From NCBI RefSeq assembly GCF_000499845.2, contig NC_023758.2, positions 5,875,080-5,939,079 of the forward strand: a DNA stretch of 64,000 nt, in the 5' to 3' direction. Below, one piece after another: positions 35,740-46,987 of this stretch. Origin of the DNA: Phaseolus vulgaris (Eukaryota > Streptophyta > Magnoliopsida > Fabales > Fabaceae). Position numbers and translations under genes: made by a program. The notes beneath the pieces are model-generated. The model searched no databases and had not been told where the DNA came from. It worked only from the letters and a program-made list of their open reading frames with translations. Position 1 is the stretch's first letter, and each line of letters opens with the position of its first letter.

Positions 35740-36464
35740 TGATGGAGGAGGGCCCAAGCTCACCACACGATGAAAGCCAAGCCTCCAAGACTAGACGGTC
35801 TAGCCTGTGATGAGGAGCGTCTAGACTCAAAAAGGAGCGTCTAGGCCATGATGAGGAGCGGCTACCTAAGGAGCGTCTAGGCCATGATGAGGATTCCTTC
35901 TAGACCGTCTAGCTTCACATACACATGGGTCAAAGCTACGATTTTGGGAAGAGAAGACCTTTGTAATTGTTACATAAAGGCCCATTAGGGGTGCTTAGTA
36001 ATTAGAGTAGTGTAGAAAGCATATTTGTGTGAACATTCTAGAAAGACCATGGAGGGGGGTGAGCATAAAAACTAGACACACCCCTCCCCATGTGCTCATT
36101 TGTGCACCCATGTGCCATGTGCACCCATGTGCTTCACATTTACATTTCATTTGGCTAGCATTAGGGTTGCATTATGGTCCTCCTTAGCCTATAAAAGGAG
36201 GAGCCTACACCTTGTATTTTCAAGTTTAATTGAGTAAGGTTATGCTGCCATTTTTGTGCACAAGCTTTACTTCTCCTAGAAATCTAGGCCTAAACTTCAA
36301 TCCTTTCACCTTCTCCCTTGAGCTGGCCGAACCACTCAAACACCATACTCATCATGCACCTACAAGGCCAACACAACTCCTAGGAGGGTCTTGATCATCT
36401 CACCCATTGCTTCCGCCCCTTATTTTCTACTTTGATTCAAGAAGAACACATGAAAATGCCATCA
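35740..36464 (+). repeat. 5' LTR of gypsy-like copy 2
   Basis: This 725-bp LTR has CCTATAAAAGGAGG (about 36190) as TATA region and U3 tandem units GGAGCGTCTAGGCCATGATG (about 35812-35893). Confidence 0.95.
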
Positions 36465-36466
36465 TT

Positions 36467-36480
36467 TGGTATCATGAGCT
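36467..36480 (+). promoter_or_regulatory. Primer-binding site of copy 2
   Basis: TGGTATCATGAGC starts shortly after the 5' LTR, the same sequence as in copy 1. Confidence 0.8.
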
Positions 36481-38350
36481 TTTGGTTCTTCAAGATGAGT
36501 AGCTTGGTCTTTTAAATTTTCAGTTCTTCTTTACTTCATATTGTCATTTAAATTCCATACTTGTCTTGCTGTTTTTTTACTTTTTAAATTGTTCTTGGTG
36601 TGCTTATGGAAGATCCAACCAAAGCACAATTGTTCAATTGATCTTGAACAAATTCTGTGCAGCTTGTGATAGGATTCCTTACACCATTGAGTGGCTGTTT
36701 TTCTTTTAGGAATTTGAGTCCTTATTGCTTTCTTAATTTTGCTTCATTTTATGCTTTGAGTCTTTATTTTCTGAATCTATAAATGTTGTGTCAAGTCATG
36801 TGAATCCATATTTGTCAACAATTCTTAGTAGTCCTATTATTGGCTTGATTTTTTCTTGCTTTTGGGTCTCTTTAATTTGTTTGAATCTGCTGTTCTTTGA
36901 TCCTTTGGTGCCTTTTTAATTTTTAGTTTGAGTTCATATTGTGTTTAGATCATACACAATTCTATTTCACAAATTTCCATTGTGTCTAAACTTTGGTATC
37001 TTGCTGTTTTTGTTTCCAGTTTTCAGATTCCCCTGTTTACACCTTCTCTGTTTTGGCTGTTTTAACCCAAAAAAATATTTCCACCCATAGAAAAATTCTG
37101 ATTTTCTGGAAAATGCAAGTTTAAAGTGTTATAGAAAAGACAAAAAAAGAATTAGGTCAAAAGAAGCAACCGAAAAAAAATGATAAATCTTACAAAATCA
37201 GAGTGCAAATCCTGAGCGCTCCAGCTGGCCTAACCGAACACCAATTTTGCAAAATTTATTAAAAAAAAATGGTGCATCCGTTTTGAGTGATTCCAAAGCC
37301 AGATTTTAGATAAGATCCTGAATATCTTGCATAACAAATTTCAGAGCCAAATTCCAAAAATAAAGATCAGCATAAATCGGGGAACAAACACGTTTTCTGG
37401 CCCACAACATTTTCCAGTGGTGCTGTTTTTTTTTATTTGGTCATCTAATCTAGTGCTTTTCTTTAGGAATTCTTTTGTGTGCCAACCTTTAATTGAGTAC
37501 CTTTATTTGTTTGCTTTAATTTCTTGACTCTCTTTCTAGTTGTCATAATCTAAATCCTTTTGGTGGTACTGTTTTATTCAATTAAATTTGTTTCTTGCTT
37601 TTGTTCTTTGACCTCTAATTTGGGTGCTGGAATTTATTCTTCTTTGGTGCTTATGTGAATGGGAACTTGATTTGGTTAAGGTTTAGCCCTTTGCTAGGTG
37701 CTGGAAATTGGAGAATTAAAGACCATCATTCTAAGGAGAAGACAAGGCCAAAGCCGAAACAAGCATTCTTGAAAAACACTACAAACACTTGGAAGATCAA
37801 CAAGCAAAGACAACAAGAAAGTGCACTAACCAAAAAAAAAAAAAAAGGATCAACAAAGGGAGTTCTCTTATTTCCTTTGCAACTTGGTTTATTGTTAATT
37901 ACCTTTTAATTACGTTTTAGACGGTGAGTGTGTCTTCAAGGGCTCTAAGTGTCCAAGAAGCCTCACCTAGGGCCGAATAGTATAGCATTCTTGTTTAGTA
38001 ATTGTTACTTGTTTGAATTTGCTATTCTATTGCTTTAGTAGAAACGCTTTGCATGTTTAATTTTGTTTAAATTTTGTGCTAAACCGACTAGCCTTGTTAA
38101 TTAGTTAGCATACATTGTTTTCTTGCATTGAAAAAAAAATAAAATTGATTTCTCAACTTAATTGTGTTCTAAGTAGTTTACTAAGAGAAAGCTTTGTGTG
38201 AAGACATTGAGGGATAGTTTTTGGCTAAGGCAAAGGCTTGGTATTTAAGTAGTCCACTGTGACTCACCTCCCTTACCTGGAAGACTACCTTCTTTGACTT
38301 CCCTAAATTTTTTTTCAAGGTAAAATACTTCTACACACAAAGTTTTAGTC
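36481..38350 (+). other. Leader of gypsy-like copy 2
   Basis: This 1.87-kb untranslated leader contains no supported gene. It retains about 510 bp (37115-37625) missing from copy 1 and lacks the solo LTR found there. A run of A at 37831-37845 and a pyrimidine-rich stretch (36880-37040) are visible. Confidence 0.8.
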
Positions 38351-40141
38351 ATGTCTTCTCACTCCTCTAAATCTCTTAAAAGTGAGGTGAAATCCTTGAA
38401 ATCTCTTTTGAAGCAACTTACTAAGGATATTCAATCAATTTCATCTAAACAATTGGAGAATGAGATCAAAACTAATGAATTGACTAAAGCAAAGAATGAG
38501 AAGTCTCAATTTTTAAAAAAATTACATTCTCATGCATCTAGCTCTAAACATCATGATTATCTTGGGGAAGAAAGTCTTAGGAAAAATGAATATCATCAAC
38601 AATTCCCTAGGAGAGCTAGGAAAGAGAGACAAGAAAACCTAACCAAGCATATCTCTCACACTCAAGCTAGAGAAATTCCATGTTTAGAATATCTTGGCAA
38701 TGATCAATTAGCATCTCAATGTTTCAATGAAAGATCTATGATCTTAAGGGACAAAGATGAGAATAGTAGCCAAGAAAAAGAAGCTAGTGAGAGTGAAGAA
38801 AATGTAAAAATAGAAAAGCAAGAGAAAACCCTTGGAAAACAAAAGGCGTGGGAGAAGAGTGTTCCTTCCCACAAGGTCATTCAACAAGAAGGAAAAGTTA
38901 AAAATACATTTGAAAATATACCTCTTGTTGAACAACCTAGCCTTACCTTTTGTAAAGGAACACTTGCAAGCCTAGAAAAAAAAGAAGAATCCTTAAAAAA
39001 GGCTTGCATAGATAAAAATATAGTAGATTATTTTACATACATGCCAAGATATCACCAAGTGAAGGTCAAGTCATCTATAGGCATCTACAAAGACAATTTT
39101 TTATGTGAAGTAGTGCCTAAAGAAACTTGTCATGTCTTATTGAGACAACCTTTGCAAAGAATTGAAATTTCCATGAACAAAGGTTGTATCAACGAGACTA
39201 CCTTCACACATAAAAGAGAAATTCTTCATGAAGGAGAACTCATGGGACAAATTAGAGTTGATAAAACTCTAGAGCTTTTAAAAGGAAAACTTTTGTCCCC
39301 CATGAGAAAAGAAGTTCAAAGACATTACCTTAGGTACAATTCTTGTTTTCAAACTACGCCCAAGGCAATGTCTCATGAACTTTATACTCCTTCACCTTTT
39401 GCAAATGATCCTTGGGGAGATATAAATTTCATATTAAAACTCCCTAGGACAACAAAAGGTTGTGATTCAATCTTCATGGAAGTGGATAAACTCTTCTTAA
39501 GAAAAGTGACAAGCCTCCATGATTTATTTTCAAAAATAAGGGATAAAGCTCCAAAATTTGAAAACATAGCTCTCCCTTCTATGCTTCATGAAATCATGAG
39601 GGACACCCACAATTCTTGGGATAAGAATCCTTTTCCTTTTATGCATGCATACAATGGAGTAGTCCACAAGATTACTCATATCTCTCCATTTGAAGTTGTA
39701 TGTGAACATAGTCCTCTTGCCTTTTTAAAGTTGTCACCATTTCCTAAAGGGATTATGCCTAAGGAAAAAGTAACTACTTTTGGAAATTTTAGAAAACTTA
39801 AGAGGATTAGAGGGCACCTACAACCATCAAAAGGGAAGCATTGTAAGAAGTTGACCAAAACAAGAGAAAAACAAAGATGGCAACTTCACACAATTAATTG
39901 TTCTCCAAATACTCACTCTAACTCCTTTGCTTTGTTTCAAGATTCTCATAGGTTGATATTTGATCCGGGAGGACACACCTTGACGAAGCAAGAGGCTGCT
40001 ATCCGAGATCAAGTTAGCAAATCTGAGGATAGATCTTTTCCCGAAGGAGGAGATGATGGACACCATCCAGCCACAACAATCCCCCTCAAAAGCAAAAGCT
40101 TTGGATTTGAGGACAAATCCTTTTCAAGAGGGAGGGGATGA
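38351..40141 (+). CDS. 596-codon mosaic Gag/integrase-derived ORF of gypsy-like copy 2
   Basis: ATG 38351 opens an uninterrupted frame. Residues 1-60 match the Gag N-terminus of copy 1. The Gag core is gone. A former zinc knuckle survives as CLEYLGNDQLASQC (about residues 116-129), having lost its second Cys and the His. The protease survives only as a tail (CEVVPKETCHVLLRQPL, about 256-272). From about residue 305, integrase-derived segments follow (VDKTLELLKGKLLSPMRKEV, LPRTTKGCDSIFMEVDKLF, VVHKITHISPFEVVCEH). The catalytic acidic residues and most zinc ligands are absent. The last codons are read from the polypurine tract, and the stop TGA is the first three bases of the 3' LTR. No enzymatic role can be assigned. 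It may be neutral debris of a young copy or a retained structural protein. Confidence 0.75.
   Translation: MSSHSSKSLKSEVKSLKSLLKQLTKDIQSISSKQLENEIKTNELTKAKNEKSQFLKKLHSHASSSKHHDYLGEESLRKNEYHQQFPRRARKERQENLTKHISHTQAREIPCLEYLGNDQLASQCFNERSMILRDKDENSSQEKEASESEENVKIEKQEKTLGKQKAWEKSVPSHKVIQQEGKVKNTFENIPLVEQPSLTFCKGTLASLEKKEESLKKACIDKNIVDYFTYMPRYHQVKVKSSIGIYKDNFLCEVVPKETCHVLLRQPLQRIEISMNKGCINETTFTHKREILHEGELMGQIRVDKTLELLKGKLLSPMRKEVQRHYLRYNSCFQTTPKAMSHELYTPSPFANDPWGDINFILKLPRTTKGCDSIFMEVDKLFLRKVTSLHDLFSKIRDKAPKFENIALPSMLHEIMRDTHNSWDKNPFPFMHAYNGVVHKITHISPFEVVCEHSPLAFLKLSPFPKGIMPKEKVTTFGNFRKLKRIRGHLQPSKGKHCKKLTKTREKQRWQLHTINCSPNTHSNSFALFQDSHRLIFDPGGHTLTKQEAAIRDQVSKSEDRSFPEGGDDGHHPATTIPLKSKSFGFEDKSFSRGRG
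40126..40138 (+). promoter_or_regulatory. Polypurine tract of copy 2
   Basis: AAGAGGGAGGGGA immediately precedes the 3' LTR. It is also coding for the end of the mosaic ORF. Confidence 0.88.
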
Positions 40142-40885
40142 TGGAGGAGGGCCCAAGCTCACCACACGATGAAAGCCAAGCCTCCAAGACTAGACGGTCT
40201 AGCCTGTGATGAGGAGCGTCTAGACTCAAAAAGGAGCGTCTAGCCCATGAAGAGGAGCGTTTAGGCCATGATGAGGAGCGGCTACCTAAGGAGCGTCTAG
40301 GCCATGATGAGGATTCCTTCTAGACCGTCTAGCTTCACATACACATGGGTCAAAGCTACGATTTTGGGAAGAGAAGACCTTTGTAATTGTTACATAAAGG
40401 CCCATTAGGGGTGCTTAGTAATTAGAGTAGTGTAGAAAGCATATTTGTGTGAACATTCTAGAAAGACCATGGAGGGGGGTGAGCATAAAAACTAGACACA
40501 CCCCTCCCCATGTGCTCATTTGTGCACCCATGTGCCATGTGCACCCATGTGCTTCACATTTACATTTCATTTGGCTAGCATTAGGGTTGCATTATGGTCC
40601 TCCTTAGCCTATAAAAGGAGGAGCCTACACCTTGTATTTTCAAGTTTAATTGAGTAAGGTTATGCTGCCATTTTTGTGCACAAGCTTTACTTCTCCTAGA
40701 AATCTAGGCTCTAAACTTCAATCCTTTCACCTTCTCCCTTGAGCTGGCCGAACCACTCAAACACCATACTCATCATGCACCTATAAGGCCAACACAACTC
40801 CTAGGAGGGTCTTGATCATCTCACCCATTGCTTCCGCCCCTTATTTTCTACTTTGATTCAAGAAGAACACATGAAAATGCCATCA
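40139..40885 (+). repeat. 3' LTR of gypsy-like copy 2
   Basis: This 747-bp LTR is nearly identical to 35740-36464. It has one extra 21-bp U3 unit (about 40239-40262) and a 1-bp indel near 40709. Confidence 0.95.
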
Positions 40886-40890
40886 GTTAG

Positions 40891-41640
40891 GATTTTCTAA
40901 TAATTAGTATTCTATCTCACACATTTGCCGAGGGTCGAACACCCCCGGACTCAATCCAAACACGATAATTCTATTCTAAAAGTAACAATAACTAACATAA
41001 CATAAAACTTTTATTAAAATATAATTAACAACTAACTAAATATATAATATAAATTTAAGAAAATACAAATTGTATAATACAAATTTATATATAATAATAT
41101 ATAAATTAGTTGTTTCCGTAACTAATTTATTAAATTATATATAAATTATAATAAACAAAAATTCAAAATACACACAAATATATAAATTATTAGTTATTAG
41201 TTATAAATTTCAAGTTGTATTAGTTATTAGTTATATATAAATTATAATACAGAAAAATATAAATTCAAAATATTAAATAAAAATTCAAAAAAATTTAAAT
41301 ACAACACCAACCTTTCCGTCATGAACAAGCTTGCTGGTGATCGGAGTGGCAGAGGCACAAGACAAAGGCGAAGGCGACGGCGGAAGCGGTGGCGATGGCG
41401 GAGCAGGAAAACACCAGCGAAGACCAATGGAACAGTAACCTAAATGCAAATGCGCAAACGAAGTTAGAAAATGAAAATGCCAATGCCAACAAAGTGAATA
41501 ATGAATGATGTGAAAACGAAAACGAATGAATGAAACTGAAACTTACAAAATGCAAAGAGAAGAAACTGAAACTGAGCGCAAGAACGTGGAAACAAAGAGC
41601 GGAGAAGAAAGTGAAAGTCTGAAATTAGTGGCGCGCTTCA
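40891..41640. other. CACTA sequence upstream of the transposase, right part
   Basis: AT-rich sequence followed by a GC-richer stretch (41320-41430, GGCGA and GGCGG runs). It probably holds the promoter and untranslated leader of the transposase. ORFs here (41242-41555, minus) are not convincing. Confidence 0.5.
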
Positions 41641-41644
41641 AATT

Positions 41645-41903
41645 TTTAGGGTAAAATTGATTTACAAATGCGGTTCTAGAGTAAAACCGCATTTGTAAAT
41701 AATTGCACATTGATTTACAAATGCGTTTTTTCATATGACCGCATTTGTAAATCATTGGCATTGATTTACAAATGCGGTTTTACTTTAGAACCGCATTTGT
41801 AAATCAATTTAATTTCAAAAATGCCACCGCGTTTTTTACAAATGCGTTTAATCGCAAACCCGCACTTAATAAGGAGTATTCTTTTAATCTTTTTGCACTA
41901 GTG
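41645..41903. repeat. CACTA right end: subterminal palindromes and TIR
   Basis: Three clear hairpin pairs of TTTACAAATGCGGT and its inverse (about 41658-41700, 41710-41752, 41764-41805) and one decayed pair (41838-41875) precede the inverted terminus at 41903. Confidence 0.9.
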
Positions 41904-41906
41904 TGA

Positions 41907-44900
41907 GAGTGAGGGTTTCAAGTATAGTGAAGAGTTCACGAAAGAGTTTGAGGGTTTAAGGGTTAGTGAATGATTTTCTAAAGAGTGAATAGGGAATGGG
42001 GAGGGTGAGAGGTTGTGTGAGTGAAGAGGGTTCAGTGAGTCAAATCTGATTTCCAAAGAGTCAAATTAATGAGGTTTTAAAAAAAAATGAAAATGAGGAG
42101 TTGTATGGAGGGAAGGAAAACACAAAAAATTGTATATTTCGAAGGAGAATTGTGATAGTTTAAAATTATTCTTTCTAAAAGATAATTGTGAGAGTTATTA
42201 AAATGTCGAATTATACGAACACTTATGGTGGTTACTAATGTCACATTAAAACTATTACTACATACACAATACTACATACACAATACACGATCTTTTGTAA
42301 ACAAATTTTCTCAAAATCAATTTCTTTCTTTCTCATCACTCTGCATAGCTCTGTATTTTTTATTTTCCCAATCACACCAAAATTTGCATTCTCCTTTTTT
42401 CCTTTGTTGTTGCCTCATTCTACTTAGAATATAGAAAAGAAAACCAACCTTTTTTTTCTCTATATATAAAATCTTATTTAGTCACTTTAAACGAGCATCA
42501 AAAGGATAATAAAGTAAAATAACAAAATACATGTGAGTTTTCTCTCTATTCTTCATATCTCACCACAAAAGATTTACATCTTTACTCACACTTTCATGTC
42601 CAAAAAATCATTCAAATATGTGATACAAACACATTTCATCAAAACAAATAATATCGAGATGATTAATAATCCCCGGAAGCAAAGCGTTAGAGATAAACAA
42701 TAATGATTTGGAAACAAGTATACAATTTAGTATTATTTTAATGGGCCCACCAATTAATGTTCTTGCTTTTAAAATATCCTTTCTTTTGTAACAGAAAAAA
42801 CACGTGCGAAACTGAGGATAAAATAAAATGACTTTTTTGTTTTTCTTGAAAGTGAAATGAAGAATAAAGATAGTGCGGTGGATATAGTGACACCTAGTGT
42901 TTGACATGAACATCAATTAAGATACAAAAAGATTTTACTTTATGCATAAAAACTGTCATAGTTACAACTTTCCCCTCACATTTTATTTCAATAACTTTCC
43001 ACTCTTATAATGACTCTGATTTTAGTTTTTTATAATGTTTTAAACTTAACCATTTTTCAATTAAGAAATAATTATGAGACGGTTGAAATAAGTAAACGAA
43101 AAGTATGATAAATTATATGCTACATGTCAGCCTCTTAAATTTTGCTTTTTATATAAATTAATGTATAAGACAAGCGGTTTATTATAGTGTAAAGTTTAGG
43201 ATTTTGATATAAATATTAAAAAATGAAATTAATATTCTAAATTTTATAAAAAAGAGTATTATATGTTTGCAATATATTGTACAAAAACATATTGAAAACC
43301 AAGCAGCATTATAATAAAACAGCAATACAATAAAATTTATGAATCCCAATTTTCGTGCGTCACCATACAACTCTCTAAAAATATTAATATTTTAATAGTC
43401 TGTGGATTTAGAGAAATATGTTGAAATTTTTTTCTAATTTTTTTGTGTAGTTTTTGTTTTGAGTTTTTTTTTCTTTTTTCAGTTTTTATCTATATTTGCA
43501 AATTTTCTTTGTGCAGTGTTTATTTTTTCTACTATGTTGTTTTGTATTTGATTCCGAATTTAGTTTATTATTATTAAAATTAATAATAACAATAAATATT
43601 AATAATAATTTAACTAATAATATCAATAATAATAATTACAATAATATTATTAGTAATAGTAATAGTAATAATATTAATATTAGTAGTGATTACAATAAAA
43701 ATAATAATAATGTTAATATTAATAATATTAATAGTAATTATAATAAGTCTATAATTCCTGATGAGACTCTTGAAACAAGGAATACCCTAAAATATGGTTG
43801 GTTAAATTTTTTTAGAGTAGAATTGATGTTATATAACATATTTAACCAATAGATTTATGGTGGTGCTGATTGAGAATGTAAACCCTGCAAAAGGGTTGTA
43901 AAATACAAATGAATGCACACGATCTCTTGTATAAATGATTGTGAAATTCGTAATTCATATCATTATTTTTTTTCTTTTTTAATACTTCTTTTATTTTTAT
44001 AAATTCTATGATTCTTTTGATGATAATATTTTGTTATATTGCATATAATTGTTGTACATTATTATGCATATATACTCTATTAATCAGGTTAGGATGTCAA
44101 AAATTTTGAATTTCTTGCAATAATTTAGGAAAAACTTATAAAGAATATCTATTAACATTCAATAAATAAATAAGGATGTATCAATAAGAAAATTATTAAG
44201 TTTTACTATATGAATAATATAACTATTTTTTCAGTTTATAACTTTCATGCTCAATGTTTTAAATTCCAAATTATTTTAAAGAGGTATTAGGTATGCGGGT
44301 TTTTTTTATGTTTGAAAAATATGAATCTCATAAATTATAAATTTTATAAATAAATAATTGAAAATTAAAAAAAAAATATATTGTTTATAATAACTTGTGA
44401 CTTTTATTATTTATATTTTCATTTTATTTTGAAAAAAAATATAGATTTTCATATGCTCTATATAAATGAATTTTTTTAGAATCATAACATAAAAAAATCG
44501 AAAAGGTTAGTTTTTGAAAATGTTACATTCTTAAATATAGCAATTATAAGATATTTTTTCAATTTTATTTTTTTTGAAAAATTAAAATTTTCTTTTTACA
44601 AAACATTTGTCTCGTTTAAATTGAATAAAAAAACTTTAATATCTCAAAAAATTAATTATTTCACAATTAATAATATCAAAATTTTAATTATATTTTTTAT
44701 TTTTTTTAATTTAAGTATGATTTGTTTTATTATATATACTTATATGTTAATATTGAAAATGGTGATATTATATATAATGTGACTATTCAACTCAAAAAAT
44801 CTCTATTAGTTAAAAATAATCAATATGTAAAATCGAAAAAGAAAATTATCAAAATAAATTTTTTAAAACGTCATAAGAATATTTTCTAATTTCATAATTT

Positions 44901-45473
44901 TTTTGAAAAAATTGTTACATCACGATTGTCACATAAAGTATGTTGTCAAACAAATATTTTTCATTAAAATAAAATAATAAATTATAATTTAAAAAAGATA
45001 AAATATAAAAAATTATTTAAAAGCTTTCATAAAAGTGGGTAGATTTATTTAAGGGTAAAAAAAACCTTTAAATATTGTTGTAACGTGGCGTAATAGAAAA
45101 AGTGGGTGTTAAATAATCATTTTCAAAAATTTATATATAAAGAGAAATGATATTTTTGAGAGTTGTATATATTTTTTTTTATGTGACGTAGTTATATATA
45201 AATATATATAATAAAACTTAAATTTTATAATTAAATGATATGAAAAAAGATATTAAAATAGGATTAAAAGTTGTAATTTGATTATATAAAAAATTGTAGA
45301 TTGTTAATTTATAATTACCCACATATAATTTGTGATTGAGTGGTAGAAAATGTGATATCTCTCTTAGAATAGGACCCATTTCTTAATGTGGAAAAATTGA
45401 AAGTAGCAGGAAGCAGTATTTGAAGCCACCTAGCTCCATTCACTCCATTACTTCTCAATCTAACCCTGCCCAC
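41907..45473. other. Intergenic DNA without a recognisable gene
   Basis: GA-rich right flank of the CACTA insertion, then AT-rich sequence. It contains an interrupted (AAT)n block (43570-43745). No gene, mobile-element border or RNA gene is recognised. ORFs here are short and of low complexity. Confidence 0.6.
43570..43745. repeat. Interrupted (AAT)n simple-sequence region
   Basis: AAT/ATT trinucleotides with TAG and TAC interruptions. The Asn-rich frame across it is not a gene. Confidence 0.9.
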
Positions 45474-46037
45474 ATGGTAGAGAAGAAGAAAAATGAAGCA
45501 GACGAAGCAAAGAAGAAGAAGAAGAAGAAGAAAAGAGAGAGTGAGAAGAAGCACTATCGTGGGGTACGCATGCGTCAATGGGGGAAATGGGTATCAGAAA
45601 TAAGAGAACCCAAAAAAAAGTCCAGAATCTGGCTCGGAACATTTCCCACGCCAGAAATGGCGGCTCGAGCCCACGATGTGGCGGCGCTCACCATCAAAGG
45701 CACTTCCGCTTTCCTTAATTTCCCCGAACTAGCCTCACACCTTCCGCGCCCGCCCACCACTTCTCCTAAGGATATCCAAGCCGCCGCCGCCGAAGCTGCT
45801 GCACTCAACTGTGAGGCCCAGCCTCTGGTCCAGGCCCAAGCCCAAGCCCAGATTAGGGCCTCCTCGTTGAACGATGGGGATGACGCGTTCTTGGACCTCC
45901 CTGATCTTTTAGCTGACTCAAGTCAGAGTGCAGGTGGCTTTGGTTACTCTGCGTTGTGGCTCGTAGCCGCACCTGAACATCTAAACTCGGCTTTTCCGCT
46001 CCATGACCCTCCTTTTCTCTGGGACTCTTCGCTTTAA
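45474..46037 (+). CDS. AP2/ERF-domain transcription factor, DREB type (TINY-like)
   Basis: This intronless gene of 187 codons starts at ATG 45474; the frame is open upstream but without another ATG. A Lys-rich N-terminus ([14 protein letters not shown], residues 13-26) is a likely nuclear signal. The AP2 DNA-binding domain follows at about residues 28-85: [19 protein letters not shown], the WLGTF core, [10 protein letters not shown], then LNFPELA. The WVSEIRE configuration and LNFPELA resemble the DREB A-4 (TINY) group, which binds DRE/CRT or GCC-type promoter elements in stress and growth responses. After it come Ala-rich and QAQAQAQ stretches and an acidic region ([15 protein letters not shown], about 130-145) that may activate transcription. 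The end is LWDSSL. No damage is seen. The subgroup call is from memory of motifs. Confidence 0.93.
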   Translation: MVEKKKNEADEAKKKKKKKKRESEKKHYRGVRMRQWGKWVSEIREPKKKSRIWLGTFPTPEMAARAHDVAALTIKGTSAFLNFPELASHLPRPPTTSPKDIQAAAAEAAALNCEAQPLVQAQAQAQIRASSLNDGDDAFLDLPDLLADSSQSAGGFGYSALWLVAAPEHLNSAFPLHDPPFLWDSSL

Positions 46038-46635
46038 ATTTATATCTTCACTTTTCTCTCTTTTTTTTTTCTCCACAAAACTTAGACATGATTCGTTAGG
46101 CATGTTTGGCAAGTTGGCATAATGTTTTGCAACTTCTTCACCGTCTACTCTGTTGCAGTAACCCTAATGTCCTTATTTTTTATTCTATAAAACTGTCTCA
46201 GTAAATTATTTCAACCATAGATAAAATATTAAACAGGTCTTTCGATACAACATCAAAAACCTTTCACTTCCTCACCTATAATTATTACACACAAAATCGT
46301 ATTATTATTATCGTTGTCATACCATATGGGACCATGAGTTTCTTAAGTCTTCTTCTCTGATTTAAATCGGGAACTTACCCCAATAATGGACATTATTTAG
46401 GTGTCTAGTTTTATTAAAAAAAAAATTAAAAAAATCTATAGGGTGGTGGTTAGATAGTATGCCACCAATTAATATATTGTTGTAGAATTTTCATCGCCAA
46501 TAATATCGAGTTGTACAACAATTGAATGAATGGTTACCAAATTTTAAAATCCCTTAAATGCTAATGAAATATGTTTTATTCATAAATATTCTAATTAAGA
46601 AGACCTCTCTTTCAATTAGAGCATTGTTTTTTTTT
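46038..46635. other. 3' flank of the AP2/ERF gene
   Basis: A T-rich stretch follows the stop (46045-46075). No gene or clear poly(A) signal is assigned. Confidence 0.5.
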
Positions 46636-46987
46636 CACTTTTTTAATCATCAAATATAAATTAATTTTTATAAACCAAATAATTAGTTGCAATAGTAATT
46701 AAATTAAAAATCATTATAAAAACTAAAAAAAAAAAAATTTAACCTAGTTTTTATTATTGTTAAATAGTTTCTAAATTGGTATTTAATTAGCAACCAAAGT
46801 TTTAATTACCAATTATTTTGTAATTTAGTAGCAAAAACTTTGGTTGCTAATTAGATACTAACTTAGAAACTAATTTAGAAACCAATTTTTTGTTTAGTTT
46901 CTAAAATGGTCTATAGTTTAGTTACTATTGCAACTAGTTATTTTAGTCTCTAAAAATTGATTTTTATTTAATGATTTTCTTATAGTG
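46636..46987. mobile_element. Palindromic CACTA-type MITE, copy B
   Basis: A 352-bp near-palindrome. The right end TTTTCTTATAGTG is the inverse of a CACTATAAGAAAA terminus. The left end, CACTTTTTTAATCAT, is decayed. Central arms carry AATTAGCAACCAAAG and CTTTGGTTGCTAATTAG. The flanks no longer show a target duplication. Confidence 0.75.

Larger units (their letters stand above)
35740..40885 (+). mobile_element. Non-autonomous Ty3/gypsy-like LTR retrotransposon, copy 2 (young)
   Basis: The element is bounded by a perfect 5-bp duplication GTTAG (35735-35739 and 40886-40890). The LTRs are TG...CA, with a primer site and polypurine tract like those of copy 1. The two LTRs differ by only two substitutions by eye, a 1-bp indel and one extra 21-bp tandem unit, so insertion was recent. 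It carries a single 596-codon ORF made of Gag ends and integrase-derived pieces, with no RT, RNase H or intact protease. It lies in the CACTA transposon, 21 bp upstream of the transposase ATG and pointing away from it. Confidence 0.95.
29097..41903 (-). mobile_element. CACTA (En/Spm) DNA transposon with two genes
   Basis: The termini are CACTAGTGCAGAAA (29097) and the inverted CACTAGTGCAAAAA (41903), flanked by a perfect 3-bp duplication TGA (29094-29096 and 41904-41906). Subterminal regions carry inverted ACAAATGCGGT motifs. Two minus-strand genes lie inside: a TNP2-type transposase (32549-35718) and an accessory gene with a Ulp1-like domain (29552-32424). A later LTR element (35740-40885) splits the region upstream of the transposase. 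Without it the transposon is about 7.65 kb. Both genes carry lesions, so it is no longer autonomous. Confidence 0.95.

Noticed and set aside
45420..45473. Upstream extension of the AP2/ERF ORF to a TTG codon
   Set aside because: Plant nuclear genes start at ATG. The first in-frame ATG is 45474 and gives a family-typical protein.
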